Assembly (NCBI RefSeq): GCF_003315415.1
Contig: NZ_QNSB01000008.1
Span: 62,001-126,000 of the forward strand
Reading direction: 5' to 3'
Source: Brevibacterium sanguinis
Lineage (GTDB): Bacteria > Actinomycetota > Actinomycetes > Actinomycetales > Brevibacteriaceae
DNA: 64,000 nt
Below, piece by piece: positions 59,158-64,000 of the stretch (position 1 is the first letter of the stretch; each line of letters starts with the position of its first letter). Below the pieces are notes generated by a model that did not search any database, was not told the DNA's origin, and worked only from the letters and a program-made list of their open reading frames with translations. Both the position numbers and the translations under genes were made by a program.

Positions 59158-59240
59158 GTTGCCAGGAGGACCTGGTCTGAGCCGACGCCGATTGCCGGGA
59201 GGAGCTGGTCTGCCAGGAGGGCGCGGTCTGAGCGGACCGG
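59158..59240. repeat. Degenerate GGAGG..TGGTCTGAG repeats after the IMPase stop
   Basis: Three imperfect copies of GCCRGGAGGR..YGGTCTGA are arranged about 20-34 bases apart (from 59161, 59194 and 59212), starting 40 bases after the stop. No symmetry or coding potential is visible. They lie in the 529-base gap before the siderophore operon. Confidence 0.5.
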
Positions 59241-59447
59241 ATGTCTTTGGCCGGGTTCCACTTCGGTCCGATCCCCGGCGGACGCGGCCTGCGACCGAAC
59301 GCGCTGAGCGCGGGCCTTCCATGCAGCGCTGAGCGGGGCTTGCGATGCGGAACTGAGCGACGACGCTTGCTCCCGATCGACCCACCCATGCCGGTGACAG
59401 ATGTCGTGAGACGCGCCGACAGGTGTTGTCCGGACTGCTCGACAATG

Positions 59448-59461
59448 GTGATCTGCATCAC
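59448..59461. promoter_or_regulatory. CRP/GlxR-type palindrome
   Basis: GTGAT-CTGC-ATCAC is a perfect inverted repeat and fits GTGA-N6-TCAC, the core of cAMP-receptor/GlxR sites. It lies about 190 bases upstream of the siderophore-binding protein gene. Role inferred. Confidence 0.45.
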
Positions 59462-59577
59462 TACGGAGCGACCTGATCGGTCGCTGTGCCCCGGAATCCC
59501 GGGGTTCCACGAGTGACCGAATGCCCCGACCGGGGTGTGAGTCGCTTAACGAAAACTTCATGTAGCGTATATCTCGA

Positions 59578-59592
59578 AGCTTAGGCTAAGCT
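59578..59592. promoter_or_regulatory. IdeR/DtxR iron box of the siderophore operon
   Basis: AGCTTAG-G-CTAAGCT is a 15-bp perfect palindrome; the wider 19 bases match the IdeR/DtxR box at about 14 of 19 positions around TTAGGCTAA. It lies 57 bases before the lipoprotein ATG. A 7-bp hairpin (CCAGATG/CATCTGG, 59598-59616) follows in the leader. Iron repression is expected. Confidence 0.75.
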
Positions 59593-59648
59593 AATCGCCA
59601 GATGGCGCACATCTGGACCGAATCTTTTGCTGAAGGAAGTAGTACAAC

Positions 59649-60641
59649 ATGGTTTCGTCACGTCTCCGTCTGGGTGCGGTGGTCGGTGCTCTGGCTCTGA
59701 CCCTGGCCGGCTGCGGCTCCTCGGGCTCCGAGGACCAGGCTGCCGCCGAGAGCACCGCCAGCACCGTCACCGTCACGGACAACAACGGTGAGCAGACCGT
59801 TCCCAGCCCGCCGAAGTCCGTTGTCGCCACTGACAACCGCACCTTCGAGACCCTCGACACCTGGGGCATCAAGCTCAGCGCCGCCGCTGTCGGCCTCATG
59901 CCCGAGGGCCTGTCGTACACGACGGACGAGTCGATCAAGGACCTCGGCTCGCACCGCGAACCTGATCTGGAGCAGGTCGCGGCCGTCAAGCCCGACCTCA
60001 TCGTCAACGGTCAGCGCTTCGCCGACTACCACGATGACCTGCAGAAGCTGGCTCCCGAGGCCACCGTGCTCGAGCTCGACCCCCGTGACGGCGAGCCGTT
60101 CGACGAGGAGCTCAAGCGCCAGACCACGGTGCTCGGCGAGGTGTTCGGCAAGCAGGACGAGGCGAAGAAGCTCGTCGACGACTTCGATGCCTCGATCGAG
60201 CGGGCGAAGGCCGCGTACAACGGCAGTGACAAGTCCATGGGCCTCATCACCTCGGCGGGCGACATCGGATACGTCGCTCCGTCCGTCGGCCGCACGGTCG
60301 GTCCCGTCTTCGACATCCTCGAGCTCAAGCCCGCGCTCGAGGTTCCCGAGGGCAGCGAGGATCACCAGGGCGATGACATCTCCGTCGAGGCGATCGCGAA
60401 GTCCCAGCCCGACCTCATGATCGTCATGGACCGCGACGCCTCCTTCTCCGCCGAGGAGCGCGAAGAGGGATCGGCCCCCGCGGCCGAGGTCCTCGAGAAG
60501 TCCGAGGCCCTCAAGGACGTGCCCGCGGTGAAGAACGACAAGATCGTCTACTTCCCCGAGGACACCTACCTCAACGAAGGCATCCAGACCTACACGGAGT
60601 TCTTCAACAGCTTCGCCGACAAGCTCGAGGCCGAGAAGTAG
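59649..60641 (+). CDS. Siderophore-iron ABC transporter substrate-binding lipoprotein
   Basis: A 330-residue FecB/FepB-like binding protein. The N-terminal signal ends in the lipobox LAGC with the Cys at about residue 22, followed by a Gly/Ser linker. The Fe-siderophore domain has VATDNRTFETLDTWGIKL and ...AVKPDLIVNGQRFADYHDDLQKLAPEATVLELDP. The YclQ/FatB-like lineage fits this pattern. ATG 59649 follows GAAGGAAGTAG. An iron box lies upstream, a hairpin after the stop. Confidence 0.92.
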   Translation: MVSSRLRLGAVVGALALTLAGCGSSGSEDQAAAESTASTVTVTDNNGEQTVPSPPKSVVATDNRTFETLDTWGIKLSAAAVGLMPEGLSYTTDESIKDLGSHREPDLEQVAAVKPDLIVNGQRFADYHDDLQKLAPEATVLELDPRDGEPFDEELKRQTTVLGEVFGKQDEAKKLVDDFDASIERAKAAYNGSDKSMGLITSAGDIGYVAPSVGRTVGPVFDILELKPALEVPEGSEDHQGDDISVEAIAKSQPDLMIVMDRDASFSAEEREEGSAPAAEVLEKSEALKDVPAVKNDKIVYFPEDTYLNEGIQTYTEFFNSFADKLEAEK

Positions 60642-60653
60642 ACCGGAACTGAG

Positions 60654-60681
60654 GAAGCCGCCGCCTCCGCGCGGCGGCTTC
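60654..60681 (+). terminator. Hairpin between the binding-protein and permease genes
   Basis: GAAGCCGCCGC (60654-60664) pairs perfectly with GCGGCGGCTTC (60671-60681) around CTCCGC. It begins 12 bases after the stop. A partial terminator here would make the binding protein more abundant than the permeases. Confidence 0.7.
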
Positions 60682-60746
60682 GCCTTCACGGCGGTGGACG
60701 CGGCCCGCGCGGCCCGTCCACCGCCAAATCACGATTGAGATCCCGC

Positions 60747-61808
60747 ATGACCAGATCAGACAACGCCGGCCCGACCCCGGGCCCCCGCCTCGCCGAGGTG
60801 GACGGGCCGCACTCGGATCCGCGGAGTTCCGCGGACCGATCGGGAGCAGCCGCGGACAAGGGCGGCCTGCTGAGCTGGAAGCTGCTGCTCGCCACGCTCG
60901 GCGTGCTCGTGCTCCTCGGGCTCTCGCTCTTCACCGGTGTCTACGACATCGTCGGTGCCGAGGACGGCGGCGAGATGTTCCAGATCACCCGGGTGCCGCG
61001 CACGATCGCGCTGGTGCTCGCGGGGGCCGCGATGGCGATGTGCGGTCTGGTCATGCAGCTGCTGACGCAGAACCGATTCGTCGAGCCGACGACGACGGGA
61101 ACCACCGAATGGGCGGGCCTCGGGCTCATGCTCACGGTCATCCTCTACCCGGACGCCTCGATCCTCGCGCGGATGCTCGGCGCGATCATCGCCGCGTTCA
61201 TCGGCACCCTCGTCTTCTTCCTGTTCCTCCGCCGGGTCTCGCTGAAGTCCTCGCTCATCGTGCCGATCGTCGGCATCATGCTCGGTGCCGTCGTCGGTGC
61301 GATCTCCACATTCGTCGCCGTCCAGACGGACATGCTCCAGAACCTCGGGATCTGGTTCGCCGGCAGCTTCACGTCGATCCTCCGCGGACAGTACGAGATC
61401 CTCTGGGTCGTCGCACTCGTCGTCGTCGCCGTCTTCATCACCGCCGATCGGTTCACCGCGGCGGGCCTGGGCAAGGAGATCTCGACGAACATCGGGCTCA
61501 ACTACAACCAGATCATCCTCATCGGCACGATCCTCGTCGCGATTGCCACCGGGGTGGTCACGGTGGTCGTCGGCAACCTTCCGTTCCTCGGCCTCATCGT
61601 GCCCAATGTCGTTTCGATGCTGCGCGGCGACGACCTCCGCAGCAACCTGCCCTGGGTGTGCCTGCTCGGCATCGCGATCGTCACCATCTGCGACATCGTC
61701 GGCCGGATCATCATCATGCCGTTCGAGGTCCCGGTGTCGCTGATCCTCGGCATCGTCGGCGCGGCCGTGTTCGTCATCCTGCTGCTTCGGCAACGGAGCC
61801 GAGGCTGA
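60747..61808 (+). CDS. FecCD-family siderophore permease, first subunit
   Basis: A 353-residue BtuC/FecCD permease with about ten membrane helices. RVPRTIALVLAGAAMAMCGLVMQLLTQNRFVEPTTTGTTEWAGLG is the family's start, and GNLPFLGLIVPNVVSMLRGDDLRSNLPW carries the EAA-like coupling loop. A 35-residue Pro/Gly/Ser-rich N-terminal extension precedes helix 1. ATG 60747. Confidence 0.92.
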   Translation: MTRSDNAGPTPGPRLAEVDGPHSDPRSSADRSGAAADKGGLLSWKLLLATLGVLVLLGLSLFTGVYDIVGAEDGGEMFQITRVPRTIALVLAGAAMAMCGLVMQLLTQNRFVEPTTTGTTEWAGLGLMLTVILYPDASILARMLGAIIAAFIGTLVFFLFLRRVSLKSSLIVPIVGIMLGAVVGAISTFVAVQTDMLQNLGIWFAGSFTSILRGQYEILWVVALVVVAVFITADRFTAAGLGKEISTNIGLNYNQIILIGTILVAIATGVVTVVVGNLPFLGLIVPNVVSMLRGDDLRSNLPWVCLLGIAIVTICDIVGRIIIMPFEVPVSLILGIVGAAVFVILLLRQRSRG

Positions 61809-61824
61809 GATGGAGGAGAACACA

Positions 61825-63042
61825 GTGACGACCAAGCCCGTGACGACCGAGCCCGCGACGAGCGAGCCCGTGGCGACGGAGCCCATGGCGAGTCGGGAGG
61901 CGGCCGAGCCCCCAACGGCCGAGTCCGTGTCGACCCCGGAGGCGACCGCGACCTCCGTTGGGAACTCCGCCGCGATCTCCGTTCGGAACGCTGAAACCTC
62001 TGCCCGGGACTCCGCGACCTCCATCAAAGCGGCGGGCGGACACCGCCACTCGGGGTCATTGGCGACCTCCCGAGCCAAGCGGCGCTACTGGGTGACCATG
62101 GCCATCCTCGGCGTCCTCGCCGTGGCGATCGCCTTCGGCCTCCTGGCCTGGGACAACCCGCTGCCGATCACCGACGAGGGATTCTGGCTCATCGCCGAGA
62201 TGCGGGCGCAGAACCTCATCGTCATCGCGATGGTCGCGCTGTGCCAGGCGTTCGCCACGGTCTCGTTCCAGACGGTGACGAACAACCGGATCATCACCCC
62301 CTCGATCATGGGATTCGAATCCCTTTACGTCGCGATCCAGACCGGCACGATGTACTTCTTCGGCGTCACCGCGCTCGTCGACCTCAAGGGGCTCACCCCC
62401 TTCGCCCTGCAGCTGCTGCTCATGGTGGGGCTCTCGCTCATGCTCTACGGGTGGCTGCTGTCGGGCAAGTACGCGAACATCGAGATCATGCTGCTCATCG
62501 GCGTGGTCATCGGCGGTGGACTCGGGTCGGTGGCGACCTTCATGCAGCGGACCCTGACGCCGAGCGAGTTCGACGTGCTCTCCGCGCGGCTCTTCGGGTC
62601 GATCGCGAACGCGGACTCGAGCTATCTGCCGCTGGCGATCCCCCTCTGCCTCATCGCGTGCACCCTGCTCTACCTCAGCTCCTCGCGGCTCAACGTGCTC
62701 GCCCTCGGGAAGGGGATGACCGGGAACCTGGGGCTGAGGCACAAGATCGAGACGATGAAGGTCCTGTTCCTCGTCTCCATCCTCATGGCCGTGTCCGTGT
62801 CGATGATCGGGCCGATGATCTTCCTCGGCTTCCTCGTCGCGATGCTCGCCTACCAGTTCGCCGACACCTATGACCACCGGTACGTGCTGCCGATGTCCGG
62901 GCTCATCGCATTCGTCGTCCTCGGCGGCGCGTACTTCGTCATGAAGAACCTCTTCTACGCAGAGGGCGTCGTGTCGATCATCATCGAAGTCGTCGGCGGC
63001 GGGGCATTCCTCTTCGTCATCCTGAGAAAGGGTCGCCTGTGA
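61825..63042 (+). CDS. FecCD-family siderophore permease, second subunit
   Basis: A 405-residue permease forming the heterodimer. An N-terminal Thr/Ala/Ser/Glu-rich extension of about 75 residues (TTKPVTTEPATSEPVAT..., encoded by a 15-bp repeat) precedes ten membrane helices, with FQTVTNNRIITPSIMGFESLYVAIQTG and the coupling-loop segment MIGPMIFLGFLVAMLAYQFADTYDHRYVLP. GTG 61825 is chosen for its GGAGGAG site with 6-base spacing; ATG 61810 is an alternative. Confidence 0.88.
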   Translation: MTTKPVTTEPATSEPVATEPMASREAAEPPTAESVSTPEATATSVGNSAAISVRNAETSARDSATSIKAAGGHRHSGSLATSRAKRRYWVTMAILGVLAVAIAFGLLAWDNPLPITDEGFWLIAEMRAQNLIVIAMVALCQAFATVSFQTVTNNRIITPSIMGFESLYVAIQTGTMYFFGVTALVDLKGLTPFALQLLLMVGLSLMLYGWLLSGKYANIEIMLLIGVVIGGGLGSVATFMQRTLTPSEFDVLSARLFGSIANADSSYLPLAIPLCLIACTLLYLSSSRLNVLALGKGMTGNLGLRHKIETMKVLFLVSILMAVSVSMIGPMIFLGFLVAMLAYQFADTYDHRYVLPMSGLIAFVVLGGAYFVMKNLFYAEGVVSIIIEVVGGGAFLFVILRKGRL

Positions 63043-63794
63043 TCACACTGAGCGAAGTCCGCAAGAGCTACAGCGACACGGTCGAGATCGGACCGGTCGA
63101 CCTGCAGATCCCCGCCGGGGGTGTGACGGCGCTGGTCGGACCCAACGGGGCCGGGAAGTCGACCCTGCTGACGATGGTCGGCCGGCTGCTCGGCATCGAC
63201 GAGGGCGCCATCGAGATCGCCGGCTACGACGTGGCCTCGACCAAGTCGAAGGACCTCGCCAAGATCGTCTCGATCCTGCGGCAGGAGAACCACTTCATCA
63301 CCCGGCTGACGATCCGCCAGCTCGTCGGGTTCGGCCGCTTCCCCTACTCCAAGGGACGCCTGACCACCGCCGACGAGGAGATCATCTCGCGGGCCATCGA
63401 CTTCCTCGAGCTCGGCGAGCTGGAGAACAGATTCATCGACGAGCTCTCCGGCGGGCAGCGTCAGCGGGCGTACGTGGCGATGGTGCTGGCCCAGGACACC
63501 GACTACATCCTCCTCGACGAGCCGCTCAACAACCTCGACATGAAGCACTCGGTGCAGATGATGCAGCACCTGCGCCGGGCCGCCGCCGAGATGGGGCGCA
63601 CCGTCGTCATCGTCCTCCACGACATCAACTTCGCCGGTCACTACTCCGATCACATCTGCGCCGTGAAGCAGGGGAAGGTCGTCGAGTTCGGCACCCCGGA
63701 CGAGATCATGGACGCCGAGGTGCTCTCCCGCGTCTTCGACACCCCCGTCGAGGTCATCGACGGCCCCCGCGGCCGGCTGGCCGTGTACTACTGA
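63039..63794 (+). CDS. Siderophore ABC transporter ATPase
   Basis: A 251-residue ATPase. Walker A is GPNGAGKST, the ABC signature LSGGQRQR, Walker B YILLDEPLNNLD, and the switch His is VIVLHDINFAGHYSD. It energises the paired permeases. GTG 63039 overlaps the second permease stop as GTGA, so translation is coupled. The N-terminus MITLSEVRKSYSDTVEIGPVDLQIPAGG is typical of YclP/FecE-type ATPases. Confidence 0.95.
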   Translation: MITLSEVRKSYSDTVEIGPVDLQIPAGGVTALVGPNGAGKSTLLTMVGRLLGIDEGAIEIAGYDVASTKSKDLAKIVSILRQENHFITRLTIRQLVGFGRFPYSKGRLTTADEEIISRAIDFLELGELENRFIDELSGGQRQRAYVAMVLAQDTDYILLDEPLNNLDMKHSVQMMQHLRRAAAEMGRTVVIVLHDINFAGHYSDHICAVKQGKVVEFGTPDEIMDAEVLSRVFDTPVEVIDGPRGRLAVYY

Positions 63795-63815
63795 GCGCGG
63801 ATTGCGTGCGCGGCC

Positions 63816-63892
63816 GCGCACGTTCCGGCGGCGCCCGTGGCGACCGCGCACGCTCCGGCGGTGCACGTTCCGGTTGCCGCACGCTCCGACGG
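63816..63892. repeat. Short GCACGYTCCGRCGG repeats after the ATPase stop
   Basis: Four variants of GCGCACGYTCCGGCGG occur between 63816 and 63892, 15-30 bases apart, directly after the ABC ATPase stop at 63794. The remaining ~100 bases to the window end show no gene start. Confidence 0.55.
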
Positions 63893-64000
63893 TGCTGAGT
63901 GAGCACCACGTGGACACTGAGCACCTTGCACACCAGCTACCTCGTTATTCGGCGCGGGGTACCGCCGATTCTGTTCACATTTGATGCAGGGTGCTACCGA

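Overview
The window is about 68-70% G+C with tightly packed genes, frequent GTG starts and 4-bp ATGA/GTGA stop-start overlaps. It carries actinobacterial hallmarks: a RamB-type regulator beside isocitrate lyase, a PhoP-type direct-repeat PHO box, an IdeR/DtxR iron box, a MhuD-like haem monooxygenase and an ECF42-type sigma factor with its DGPF partner. I read it as chromosome of a high-G+C actinobacterium, plausibly a Micrococcales or Brevibacterium-like soil/skin/dairy organism. The genus cannot be fixed from sequence alone. I see no phage, transposase or CRISPR array, so this is ordinary chromosome with accessory patches.

Layout. 0-4.7 kb: IclR regulator, a catalytically dead-looking nucleotidyltransferase-fold protein, an M24-like protein, a dihydrofolate-reductase-fold protein and an RlmC-type RNA methyltransferase with disordered insertions. 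4.7-9.5 kb: a purine-base module (amidohydrolase, TSUP exporter, LacI regulator, NCS2 permease) with the same 17-bp operator in front of both outward-facing units. 9.5-12.6 kb: two paralogous small membrane proteins around a methyltransferase, then DoxX/TetR. 12.6-14.8 kb: mntH and mntR with a leaderless, operator-embedded promoter and a 48-bp palindrome between them. 15.1-18.6 kb: phosphate permease with PHO box, then an erm rRNA methyltransferase with what looks like a complete leader-peptide attenuator. 18.6-23.6 kb: membrane and housekeeping proteins, including glutamate racemase.

23.7-35.4 kb is a folate-dependent demethylation region: a dimethylglycine-dehydrogenase-like flavoprotein fused to GcvT domains, EtfB/EtfA, two divergent IclR regulators, a MetF-like reductase, a DmdA-like demethylase and an APC permease. 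35.5-42.1 kb: K+ uptake (KtrB/KtrA), haem monooxygenase, formamidase with FmdB, and a DGPF protein/ECF42 sigma pair. 42.2-57.1 kb: an orphan DNA methyltransferase, an L-2-hydroxyglutarate oxidase-like enzyme, RamB, aceA and two tandem malate synthases, DinB/WYL, UspA and a 1018-aa YdiJ-like D-2-hydroxyacid dehydrogenase. This segment feeds glyoxylate and 2-hydroxyacid carbon into malate. 57.3-64 kb: a small HTH protein, an inositol-monophosphatase-family enzyme and an iron-regulated siderophore ABC operon.

Three genome-scale habits stand out. First, the decamer CGCCGAGGTG occurs at least 39 times on the two strands, far above chance, and is translated in two different readings. Second, short degenerate tandem repeats sit immediately after stop codons; one 40-bp family recurs at two loci 33 kb apart. 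Third, low-complexity segments are inserted into otherwise ordinary enzymes. The most interesting single locus is the erm leader at 18.2-18.55 kb.
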